A stretch of DNA of 64,000 nucleotides from Torymus aiolomorphi (taxonomy: Eukaryota > Arthropoda > Insecta > Hymenoptera > Torymidae), in the NCBI GenBank assembly GCA_036365515.1, contig CM070873.1, positions 178,051,604 through 178,115,603 on the forward strand, written 5' to 3'. Below the pieces are notes generated by a model that made no database searches, was not told the DNA's origin, and saw nothing but the letters and a program-made list of their open reading frames with translations. How positions within the stretch are numbered: position 1 is the first letter of the stretch; the number at the start of each line of letters is the position of its first letter. This document shows, piece after piece, positions 12,445 through 22,481 of the stretch. Both the position numbers and the translations under genes were made by a program.

Positions 12445-12712
12445 GAAGTAGACGGAAGAACTAAAAGTACAGGAAGGGCTGCAAGATCCAAGAAATGACG
12501 ATCTCATGCAACAAGAGTAGGCAGAAGCCATACGCTCCCCCGCGAAGGATTGCTTTGCGGCTGTACCGCGGGGATACTAAACTAAGAAGATAAGAGGTGG
12601 AGTTTTAGTGGGTATACCTGGCGCTGGCCCGTGCCAGGGGAGTCACACAAGAGGGGAGTCCCGTACAGCTCCTATCAGTGCATTAAGCATTTCTCCAACT
12701 CATCGGAGAGAC
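12445..12712 (+). other. 3' UTR of the R1-clade LINE
   Basis: Non-coding and GC-richer than the surroundings. It includes gcggggatactaaactaag and gttttagtgggtatacctgg and ends at the (CA)n block. No poly-A tail is present, consistent with target-specific R1-clade elements. Confidence 0.65.
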
Positions 12713-12827
12713 AACACGCACACGCGCGCGCGCGCGCCACACACACATACACACACACACGCACGCACACGCACACGCACACACACACGCGCGCGCGCGC
12801 GCACACACACACATACACACACACACA
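12713..12827. repeat. (AC)n/(GC)n microsatellite, 3' flank of the R1-clade LINE
   Basis: About 115 bp of alternating purine-pyrimidine dinucleotides, including two CG-rich runs. It is the other half of the microsatellite entered by the LINE, and its right edge is the insertion point of Helitron copy 1. Confidence 0.85.
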
Positions 12828-13297
12828 TTAGTGGGAATTCGCCCTCTGCTCGCTCCGCCTCCCAATCCCACATTAAGAAAATTGTAATGATTTTTATATA
12901 TATAAAATTATCGAATAAGGATTAATTTAATGGCGGATTACTTTTGTTGAGAGAATAAATCTATAAATATATTTTCTATACTAATATTTGATAATGTTTT
13001 TATAAATTTCATGACAAACGTAACTTATAATCCATTAATCAGGAATCAAAAACAGATTAATTATACTTACTCCAATATTTAATAAAAATGTAGCAAATTC
13101 ATTATTTTGCGTACGAATATTTACTTTTAAATTAGAAATATTAAATAATGACAAAAGGTATGAACTTTTGACAGTTTCTCCTATAATAGTATTTCTAAAT
13201 TGTCTTTTAACTACTGGTAAAATTTATCGAAAATCTCCACCTAAAACAATTAACTTTCCTCCGAAAGGTTCGTCCTTACAAGTGACATCTAAAGTGT
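12828..13297 (-). mobile_element. Helitron copy 1, 3' end and part of helicase (minus strand), left of the Gypsy insertion
   Basis: Read on the minus strand, the element ends in ...gggcgaattcccaCTAA followed by T, as expected for a Helitron (CTRR then host T); the T belongs to the microsatellite. The GC-rich block gcggagcgagcagag just inside the end recurs in the other copies at 25,860 and 42,545. Minus-strand translation at 13,291-13,170 gives PFGGKLIVLGGDFR, the Pif1-type helicase motif III region. The copy stops at AGTGT (13,293-13,297) and resumes at 25,119 beyond the Gypsy element. Confidence 0.72.
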
Positions 13298-14352
13298 ATG
13301 ACGAGGAGCACGCAGAAAGGCGGTACCCTCGTCGAGCCGAAACCCCGCCACTCCTGCTCTGGCCATAGCCCGTGCTCACACACACACACACATCGTTGCG
13401 TGTGTAGTGACATGGCTATGTTTGTATTTGAGGTATCGGTAGCACGAAAGGACCATGCGACAATGATGGAGACGATAAGCAGGAGAAAAGGAGAAGAGAG
13501 GGGGAAGTGACGCCGGAACCGCGAGAAGTCGTGGGTTATTAGCGCCGCGGAGCCATCAGTCACGGCGCATCTCCCGCCCAGCGCGCAAACTTTAGCCCTT
13601 GCTCTGCACTTCGCCTCTTGACGCTACGACGAGGATACTCGCCATCTGACAGTCGCCTTCACCGGCGAAACATTAACGCCTTGTACGGCGCACCATCTAC
13701 CGTCGCCTGGATCGACGCCCTGTTGGGCTTCCTCGCCACCGTCGCTCGTCGCCGTCAGTTCCATCCAACGGCATCAGCTCTCGCCGCCATCCACGTGGCC
13801 GAGTCCACGCGGCTGCAGCTGGCTCAGCTAGCCATCTAGGGGGACGCCCCAAACGCCTGGCGACAACAACGAGGACGACGACCATCGCTGCCCCGACAGC
13901 GCAGCCCTCCAGGCAGATCAGCGGCTCTAAGTGCGACAGGCGAGTAGCCCTAGTATTGGCCACTGTGGCCCGCGCGCCTGTATTTGCGAGTAAACAGAAG
14001 AGTTGAGTCACCCGGTGAGCCGAGAAATCAGCAGCGCTTGAGTGAGCCCCTCCTGGTAGAGAGCGGAGCTAGCGGGCTCCAATAGACGCACGTGGTGCGC
14101 GATATTGTGCGTTCCAAGACCGTAGCTTATTGTCGGGAGTTCGTGTTAAATAAGAGTAAATAAAGGAAGAGTATTTTATGATATATTGTCGCGTAATTAT
14201 TTGCGCACTCCTCTCCACTAAATATTCCTCTCAGCACAGAAGCCGGCTTCCCACCGGCTTCGCGGCGAACGGAGCATCAGCCTCCGCGTCCTGAATAACA
14301 AATAACTTTTGCGTTGTTGTAAGGGAAAGGTAAGGTAAATTACAACGTTATA
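13298..14352 (+). repeat. 5' LTR of the Gypsy element (about 1055 bp)
   Basis: 13,674-14,352 matches 24,531-25,118 over the whole length except for two stretches (about 34 and 73 bp) missing from the 3' copy. The first ~375 bp have no counterpart in the 3' LTR, which seems truncated there. AATAAA near 14,157 is a candidate polyadenylation signal. The exact start is uncertain by 1-3 bases. The open frames inside (13,618-13,839 and others) are LTR sequence, not genes. Confidence 0.75.
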
Positions 14353-14354
14353 AA

Positions 14355-14370
14355 TGGCGATCCTGCCAGG
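14355..14370 (+). promoter_or_regulatory. Candidate tRNA primer binding site of the Gypsy element
   Basis: TGGCGATCCTGCCAGG begins two bases after the LTR end. TGG is complementary to the CCA tail of a tRNA, and the position is right for a PBS. The tRNA species was not identified. Confidence 0.6.
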
Positions 14371-15470
14371 ATATTTGCCGTGCTGCCGTGGGAAAGGAGA
14401 GTGTGAAAAACGATAACGAAACGGTACTTGGAACGGGGAAAATCGCGGTGTCAGGATGAAAACGCTGCGAAATTCGGAGCAACGGGAGAATTTTCAGAAC
14501 TTAAACTCGTCCAAGTTTTAGAAATTTTCTGTTGGAATTTCGAAAATAAGTTTTGAACGCGAAATTCACCGGACATCGCGAACATAGAGAGCTAGACAAG
14601 CCGAAGCCCTTGTTTACGTATAGCGAAGGTCGCGCGGGATTGTCGGCGACCTTATTGTTGTCGTGCGTGCGCGCATAGTTGCCAGCGAAAGCTATAAGCG
14701 GATTATAGCTGTTTTGATTTTTCGGGTGGGCGAACTGGAGTTTCGGAGCAATTTGAAGTAAAACGTGAGCAAAATTTTATGTGGATTTTCGGAGTGAATT
14801 GAGTTAGATTTTGGAATCTTTGAACTTTGTTCGCTTGCTCGTGACTCCGTTCGGCGAGTTAGGTATAATTGGGAGTGAGAGTGTTTGCATAAAATGTTTA
14901 ACTATTAAATTTTATTAAAAGTGACAGTCGCTGATTTTAGTAAAGAACTTTATTGTCGTTAACGGGTAATTTATGAATAGTTTCTTTTATGGAATTAGAT
15001 GATTGACTTATTGAATTAGCTTACGTTTTATTTAATTTTATTGCTCAAATTATTGGCGATTAGCGTAATTATCCATGGCATGCGAATTATTGCAATTTAT
15101 TTACCATTTTATTGATGTGTATGCTAACTAAAGTTAGCTTAGAGAGGCTTGCGCAGTGCGTTAAATTGCACGCGCGAGTATAAGAGCGGTAGCGCTAAAG
15201 CGTGCTGGTTGTGACGTTCGCGGGATGTTTACGCGCACGCAAACGTAGTGAAGTTTTGCCGGAAAGGGAGACGCGGCGGCGGTGAAAGGAGAATTTGCCA
15301 TTCTACGTCAAGGGGTGACGCGCTTCTCCTGGTTATATATCAGTCCGCGCAATTATTCAATGTAGAGGAAAATTGATATTAAATCGGAAAAAAGCGGGTT
15401 AGACTAGCGTCAGCTTCGGTTTCTTCTTTTTTTGAAATTTAAGTTCGCGGACAGGGGTTAAAGGGACGCG
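14371..15470 (+). other. Gypsy leader region
   Basis: 1.1 kb between PBS and gag without an open frame of note. A long untranslated leader is common in Gypsy elements. No other feature was recognised. Confidence 0.5.
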
Positions 15471-17520
15471 ATGGCATCGTCGTTGCATGCGCGTCAGATG
15501 CGTTGGCTTCGCCGTGAGGCGGGAGTGAGAGCATTAGATGATATAGTGCGCCAACTACCACTGCGGTTGTTAATCGTACTTTTGGATGAAGATGGACTTA
15601 GTTCAGATGGGTCCCTTGATGAATTGCATGGACGAAAGTTACTGTTCGATGTGATGAACTTAGTTCCGGGCTCAAATGTGCCAATATACGACGATGATTT
15701 CCACAAGGAGAGCTTCCCAACTACTACGGCGGAGTTGTTGTTGCAGACCTCTCGTGAGGAACTTGACTCCCCTCTGCCAGGTGAAAGAGCATCTGCGGGT
15801 ATGAGGGAAAACTCTCGCGCGCCCGGGCGCACGAGAAAGAGAGGAGAATTACGAGCACCACCGCCGTGCGCTCCAGAGCCGAGGGCTTCGGAAGAGCTGA
15901 CGGAGGTGGTAGAGATACATCCACCCGCAGACGTCGCGGGAATGGAATGCCCTGTCAGCACTGCCTCGGTTATTTTTTCGGCGTGAATTACGGGAGATAT
16001 CGCGTAGCGGGAACCACGTGATTGGAGAGGAGCGCGTGGGTGTCGGAGAGTACCGACGGAACAATGACGGCGGTGGGGCGGTGGTTAGACGTGTGAAAAA
16101 TACGGGACTCGTTGATAACGTGACGGCGGAGCAGTCACCTAAAGGTTGGTTCAACAACGCAAGAACGCCGACTCTAGAAATTATGGCGACATTGTACAAC
16201 TGGGAAGAAACGGTACGGCTTATGCTATACCGTGTGAGTCGGGAGGAACCGACGCTATCCGATAATGGGACACGTAAGGAGCAAACTCTCTCGCGGCCGT
16301 TATCGGGCGATCGAGAATTGGGCAGAGAAATGTCGGTGACGTGATCACATGGCATATTCGAAGCCGAATCGTCATATTCGGATAGCGACGAAGAAGGGGA
16401 CCAGGAAGTTGCATCGAATGCACCGGGTATCGCTTCTTACGCGAGGGGCGGACGAGAGGACCGCGGGTCGCACCGAGCAGACGCATATAGGCCGGTAAAT
16501 GCGATCAAGGATTTAAAAGATAAGCATATTTCCTTCCCGGGGTCGTCGACAGACAGCGCCGAGGAATTTTTAGAAAGAATAGCGGAAATGCAACGCAATT
16601 ATTTGCAGCGCGACGTGGAAATCTTGAAGGCCATCTCGTGCGCATTAACGGAGTGCGCACTGCAATAGTTTCGGTCCATCGGCCGGGACGCGAGGTTATT
16701 GATGGAGTTCGAGCAACGGTTTCGCGAACGTTTCGGAAAGAAAATGGATCGTGAAGAGATTTACGACGAGCTCCGAAATCGAACGCAAGCTCCAGAGGAG
16801 AAAATCGCGAGTTACTTGGAGGATATTAAATGCATTATCGCGCGGTTCAATAGGCCTCCGTCGGTGGCAAAACAGCTTCGTATAGTATTCCGAAATTTAG
16901 ATCCTAAATTTCGTCACTTCCTCGAGGGGAAAGAAATCGAAAATTTTGAAGATTTAAATAGATACGGCATGGAATTTGAGCAAAGAAGGGTATTGAATAA
17001 TAGGTACGCCCCACCGCCATCGAAGGAGAAGTCGCGAATACCGGCCGCGGCTTTCCGCTGGGAGAAAAGTAAAGTTCATGTCGCATCGACTGCGGATAAT
17101 ATAGGGAGCCACGAGAGACTCGTAAGGCATCAAAAACCGCAAAAGGGAGGCGATAATCGGTGGTTCAGAGCGTTGCACCAAAAACGGAGGCAGAGTTGAC
17201 AGTGGATGAGAGAGAAGATGCATTTGGGCCCATGATACCGCAAATACGCAGATGAATACAGAGGTGCGGCAGCAGTCGCGCACTGGGATGGGACAAGGCC
17301 GACCCGGGGGAGCACCGCCAGCCGCACATAACAGGCCGCCGGAAGGAACGGCGGGCCCCCAGTGAGAGGAGGGCGACAGAGAACGCGGGGCGTTTCGGGG
17401 ACGATGTTTCCTATGTAACAATGTAGTTCACCGGCAGAGTGACTGTGCGCTACCCGTGTGCTATGGGTATGGACAGCCGGGTCATTACGAAAATGCGTGC
17501 ACGCAAAGGCGAAGTTCGAC
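15471..17520 (+). pseudogene. Gypsy gag polyprotein (capsid and nucleocapsid), interrupted
   Basis: Structural protein that would form the virus-like particle. 15,471-15,986 is the N-terminal frame starting MASSLHARQMRWLRREA. After breaks, 16,498-17,199 carries the conserved retrotransposon gag (capsid) domain, with FPGSSTDSAEEFLERIAEM, MEFEQRFRERFGKKM and PEEKIASYLEDI; an in-frame TAG lies at about 16,665 between these parts. A frameshift leads to the nucleocapsid near 17,405-17,500, with CYGYGQPGHYENAC, a CCHC knuckle whose second cysteine has become tyrosine. The frame then runs into the palindrome at 17,561. It is not functional. Confidence 0.8.
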
Positions 17521-17560
17521 AGGGGCGGCGCGCAGCAGGAAATGTCGCGGGAGTACAGCG

Positions 17561-19802
17561 CACAGTGGGAAAAAAATGACTTTTTTTGGACAAAAATCTG
17601 CCGACAGTGCAATTCTTAACCGATTTGGACGATTTTTTTTTTTAAATTCGCGTGAAGAAATTTCCTATAACGCTACCTAAATTAGCGGCATTTCATTCCT
17701 TAGCTAAGAAAAGTCCCAAAAACGGCGCAAAATGGTACGATCAGTCAATAGAACAGACCAGTAAAGTCCATAAATAAATATATTCTGAAAAAATACGCTC
17801 TTTACTCCTAATTTAAACATTTCTTAATATTATATTTTTGCTTCGGGGTTGATACCGGTATATTATGGTTCCATGGGTCCATGGGCCTCAAATAGATCCT
17901 AATAAGACGCACCAAACGACATTTTTTTGAACATAAATCATAATTTTTATTACTAAGTCGAAAAGTAATTTCTATACTCACATTTCAATCATTCCTTATC
18001 TGTTAACAATATATTACGGTCCCATGGGCCTCATATTTACAGGGTGATCTATTTGAAACTACCTTCTTAAATATGTCGAAAGCAAAGCATTTATGGAAAA
18101 TATTCAAAACTGAACATTCCAGAAAAGAATGGATTATCTCTGAAAGGACCCTCCTAACCAGTCCTGGGCCCTACTAAGGCCCAATATATATAAGGCCCAT
18201 TTTTTAATATAAATTCTTATTTTTATTACAAAATCAAATGATATGATTCAAAGAACACAGAAAAAGCATTCTTTAATTTATTTCAATGTGGAATTTCTTT
18301 GACTTACTAGAATTTTAGGTATTGAATACTTGGATAGCTGGGATCCCGGAATAAATGACCCATTCAAAAAACCATTAAAACGGTTCTTATTCCTTTACAA
18401 GGAGATAAACAGGGCCGGATTGGGCTCAAACTGCAGTAGACACTTTTTTATGAGAAATAAAATGAGGCACGTATCTCCGGGTTTCTCTGAATGAGTCTGT
18501 TTTCCGAGATCCAAGCTATTTATTATTTAAAATAAACTATTTTGGACAAAAATGTGCTCTCTTTATTCAGCTATAGCTTTTCAAATATTTCGAAGATATA
18601 ATTGCGCTAAAAAGTATGTACAAAAATGCGAAAAAAGTTTCAATTTAAGCTTTATTTCATTCGAAAATTTCGGTTTTTTATGAAGTTATGAGCTATTAAA
18701 AATAGAGCTCAAATTAAAATTTTTTTCGTCTGCTTTTACATACTTTTTAGTGCAATTAGATCACCGATATATTTGAAAAGCTATAGCTGAATAAAGAGAC
18801 CACATTTTTGTCCAAAATAGTTTATTTTAGATAATAAATAGCTTGGATCTCGGAAAACAGGCTCATTCAGAGAAACCCGGAGATACGTGCCTCATTTTAT
18901 TTCTCATAAAAAAGTGTCTACTGCAGTTTCAGCCCAATCCGGCCCTTGTTATCTCCTTGTAAAGGAATAAGAACCGTTTTAATGGTTTTTTGAATGGGTC
19001 TTTTATTCCGAGGTCCCAGCTATCCAAGTATTCAATATCTAAAATTCTAGTCGGTCAAAGAAATTCCACATTGAAATAAATTAAAGAATGCTTTTTCTGT
19101 GTCCTTTGAATCATATCATTTGATTTTGTAATAAAAATAAGAATTCATATTAAAAAATGGGCCTTATATATATTGGGCCTTAGTAGGGCCCAGGAAAGGT
19201 TAAGAGGGTCCATTCAGAGATAATCCATTCTTTTCTGGAATGTTCAGTTTTGAATATTTTCCATAAATGCTTTGCTTTCGATATATTTAAGTAGGTAGTT
19301 TCAAATAGATCACTCTGTAAATATGAGGTCCATGGGACCGTAATATATTGTTAACAGATAAGGAATGATTGAAATGTGAGTATAGAAATTATTTTTCGAC
19401 TTAGTAATAAAAATTATGATTTATGTTGAAAAAAATGTCATTTGGTGCGTCTTATTAGGATCTATTTGAGGCCCATGGGCCCATGGGACCAAAATATACC
19501 GGTATCAACCCCGAAGCCAAAATATAATATTAAGAAATGTTTAAATTAGGAGTAAAGAGCGTATTTTTTCAGAATATATTTATTTATGGATTTTACTGGC
19601 CTGTTCTATTGACTGATCGTGCCATTTTGCGCCGTTTTTGGGACTTTCCTTAGCTAAGGAATGAAATGCCGCTAATTTAGGTAGCCATACGTTATAGGAA
19701 ATTTCTTCACGCCAATTTAAAAAAAAAAAATCGTCCAGATCGGTTAAGAATTGCACTGTCGGCAGATTTTTGTCCAAAAAAAGTCATTTTTTTCCCACTG
19801 TG
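17561..19802. mobile_element. Transib-like palindromic (foldback) DNA element, 2242 bp
   Basis: The left half (17,561-~18,655) is repeated in inverse orientation in the right half (~18,716-19,802), leaving a central spacer of about 60 bp. The arms differ by only a few per cent. The ends read CACAGTGGG...CCCACTGTG, matching the Transib terminal consensus CACWRTG, which is also the RAG recognition heptamer. CAGCG stands on both sides (17,556-17,560 and 19,803-19,807), a 5 bp GC-rich target duplication as known for Transib. No transposase is encoded, so it is non-autonomous. The host Gypsy sequence continues on both sides. I am confident of the palindrome and the duplication, and less so of the superfamily. 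Confidence 0.8.
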
Positions 19803-19880
19803 CAGCGTAGCGAGCTGTTCGCTGGTAGTAAAGTAGGAATGCTAGTTTACGTAGTAAACGCGGAACGCTCCGAGTAGTTG

Positions 19881-20020
19881 GCATGTGTGTGTGTGCGTGT
19901 GTGTGTGCATGCGTGTGTGTGTATGTGTGGGTGCGTGCGTGCGTTCGTGCGTGTGTGTGTGTGTGTGCGCGCGCGCACGCACACGCGCGTGTGCTTGTGC
20001 GTGTGTGTGTAGATATTGTA
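19881..20020. repeat. (GT)n microsatellite
   Basis: About 140 bp of GT/GC dinucleotides with interruptions. Frames reading CVCVCV here are artefacts of the repeat. Confidence 0.85.
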
Positions 20021-20211
20021 AATATATGTGTATGCAGTTATAATATAAGTTCAGATCATAGACTCTAAACAATATATATTTTGATATATTTTGCTTCTTC
20101 ATAGAGGAGGCTTTGTGATAGTAAAAAAAAAGTTTATGAGATAATGTGTTAGATATCTTATTTAGTAAATTTGGAATCGAAATACACTATTTTTAGAAAA
20201 TGTCCGTATGG

Positions 20212-20267
<56 letters not shown>

Positions 20268-21735
20268 CCATATACGCTGATATCTCATGATCGACTCGAC
20301 CGATTTTAACGAGAGAGTGATCATTTTTTTAGATTTTGCTTCCACAATTGGGGTCAATATTCTATTTTTGTAAAATTTAATTTTTTTTTATAGCCATTTT
20401 TTAATTTTCAAAATTTTTTTTTCGTTTTTTTTTAATATTTAGAACAAATATTGTTTATATATCATGAATTCTCTGTATGTAGGATAAAATTATCTACAAT
20501 TTAAAAAAAATAAAGTCGGTAGCTATATTTCGTCATAAGTTATTGATGAAAACGTAATTTTTTGTAAATAGGTTATATTTCGAAATTAAAAAAAGATATT
20601 AACATGAATATTTTTTCGTTATAAGGGATATTAAGTACTATAACTTACTAAATTTTTAGGTTTTTTTATTCATTATTTTTTGAGAAAAAAAATAATGTAT
20701 GAAAAAAAGTGTTTTTTTTTGTCGTTCAATAATTATAGTAAAATTGGCTTAATCACTTTGAAATTCTTTGTAGGGGTAGATTTTGTATACCAATCGAGTG
20801 AGTTCTTTAGGCAAAAGGATTGATCCATAAATTTCGAAGATATTTGAGGTTAAAATTTTTTCAATTTTTTTTAAATCGTAATTTCTCGAGAACGGCTCTA
20901 TGTATCTAAATGGGGTGGGTGGTATTCGAAAGAGAACTAAATTACCTATATTTTCTAAAAAAATTAATTCTCTAGCTGTCACGGTTCTTTTGTTATTAAC
21001 AAAAACGTAAAAATTGAAAAATGAAAAAGAATGAGTTCTATATGTTCAACTATTACAAGAGTAAAATTGTCTTATTCGCTTCAAAATTCATCGTAGAGAT
21101 ATATTATTGATAGTTCTCGGATGAGTTCTTTTGGCAAAGTGATTGGTTCATAAATTTCAGTGATATTTGAGGTTAAAATTTTTCTAGACATTTTTAAAAT
21201 CTATTTCTTGAGGATTTTTTTTTAATTTTTAAACTTTTACATTTTTGTTAATAACAAAAGAACCGTGATAGCTAGAAAATTAATTTTTTTTAGAAAATAT
21301 AGGTAATTTAATTATGTTTCGAATGCTATAAATTACATTCTAATACATAGAGCTCTAAATATCAGTTGCAAATTTATAGGCAATTGTGATATATATTTTA
21401 TGTATGTGAAATTTTGTGGAAATGTATAGTCTATAAAAATTTGAATAAATTATTTTGGAGTTTTGTTATTTCTGTCTTTCTGAAGTATTAAATTTTAAAT
21501 ATTGGAATTAAAAATTAATTAAAGGAATCAGTAAATTAAGTTTGAGAAAGCTACGTGCCAATGAATTGGCACCGGTTTTTTATATATTTATGTCGATGTT
21601 ATATATCGAATTTATATATCGAACAACCGCGGTTTCTTATAGTACTAGTCAAGAAGAATACCGGAAAATTTTTGTTTTCAATTTTTTTCCGAAATCCAGT
21701 CGAATCGGAATTTTTATCACTTTTTGGGGTTTCGT
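20021..21735. other. AT-rich unclassified insert within the Gypsy element, with direct and inverted repeats
   Basis: This block replaces most of the Gypsy pol region. It contains a second (TG)n tract (20,213-20,258), a direct repeat (about 20,735-20,890 resembling 21,060-21,230; shared words gagttctttaggcaaa and taaatttc..gatatttgaggttaaaattttt) and an inverted repeat (20,945-21,020 with 21,225-21,310; shared core cggttcttttgttattaacaaaaa). Near its right edge tttcgtcccactgta (21,727-21,741) could be a TE terminus. No transposase or other coding sequence was recognised. Confidence 0.5.
20213..20258. repeat. (TG)n microsatellite
   Basis: An uninterrupted TG run, flanked by tatggatg and tatgtccata. 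Confidence 0.85.
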
Positions 21736-22302
21736 CCCACTGTACGACCCCGTGGAACGCACAAATCGAACGTTAAAAACGCTAATAGTGACCTTCGTAG
21801 ACTTGGGACATAAGGGGTGGTATAAGCACATACACGCGTTTAGGCAAGCGGTCAGTACGGCGACCCAAGCGACGACGCATTCCTGAACTTCGGCAGACAG
21901 CCGAATCCCGTTAAAAGTTTGAGACGAGAGATTGAGCAAGGGGGAGAGATAGCCAGGATAGACCCCGCGGAATGGCAAGAGGGTTTAAAAAGATTGGATG
22001 CCCTTCGAGATCTGGTTGCAAAACATATAGATCTCGAGCAGGAAGGACAGAAGAAGTATTATGATAAAGGGAGGCGGCATGTGTCGTTTGAAATAGGCAA
22101 CTTGGTGTTGACCAAACACTCGTTGTCAAACGTGGCGCGCGCTTTCTCGGCAAAGTTAGATGTGAGATATGCGGAGCCGTTTAAGATTTTAGAAAAACGT
22201 TCTCCTAAGGTCCTCGAGATAAACTCTAAAAAACAGACGGCGATGGCGCATATCTCAGAACTGAAACGGTGGGTTCCACCGAGAGATGCGAAAACTAAGT
22301 AG
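21736..22302 (+). pseudogene. Gypsy integrase, C-terminal half (end of pol)
   Basis: The integrase joins element cDNA into host DNA. Only the end is left. VERTNRTLKTLIVTFV is the alpha-helical end of the catalytic core, with HKGWYKHIHAFRQAVSTATQ after it. The frame then shifts near 21,880 and continues with AFLNFGRQPNPVKSLRREI and the C-terminal chromatin/DNA-binding region, with QKKYYDKGRRHVSFEIGNLV, FSAKLDVRYAEPFKI and HISELKRW, ending at 22,302. The DDE residues upstream are missing. The motif order is typical of Ty3/Gypsy integrases in insects. Nothing of RT or RNase H remains in the 4.2 kb upstream. Confidence 0.82.
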
Positions 22303-22481
22303 TTGCATGTGTATCATTGGAGAGTAAATGCAGAAAGACATTTTTAAGTAAGAGTCGTGAATTGAAATATTGTTTTATATTTTCTCTATTATTAATTTAT
22401 TGGGTTTGTATGTAGAACGGAAAATGTAATTTTTTTTGTTCTCATGTGTGATCAACCAGTGTTAAAAAAAAGAGAAGAGCA

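Larger units (their letters stand above)
8209..12712 (+). mobile_element. R1-clade non-LTR retrotransposon inserted in an (AC)n microsatellite
   Basis: A 4.5 kb element. It has a 5' UTR starting near 8209 with the block caggcgcctgcccaggtggc, then ORF1 (gag with CCHC knuckles), then ORF2 (APE endonuclease, RT, C-terminal CCHC-like finger), and a 3' UTR with gttttagtgggtatacctgg that is typical in style of R1-clade elements. (AC)n lies on both sides. Waldo and Mino lineages of the R1 clade are known to target AC-rich simple repeats, and this copy fits that behaviour. Both ORFs carry stops and frameshifts, so it is a fossil, though the overall layout is well kept apart from a deletion at the ORF1/ORF2 junction. 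Confidence 0.85.

Noticed and set aside
13618..14011. Genes on either strand in the GC-rich stretch
   Set aside because: The sequence is the Gypsy LTR, repeated at 24,531-25,118; both frames are shadows of LTR sequence.
17561..19802. Assembly artefact (inverted duplicate)
   Set aside because: The arms carry independent substitutions, and an exact CAGCG duplication lies outside, which an artefact would not produce.
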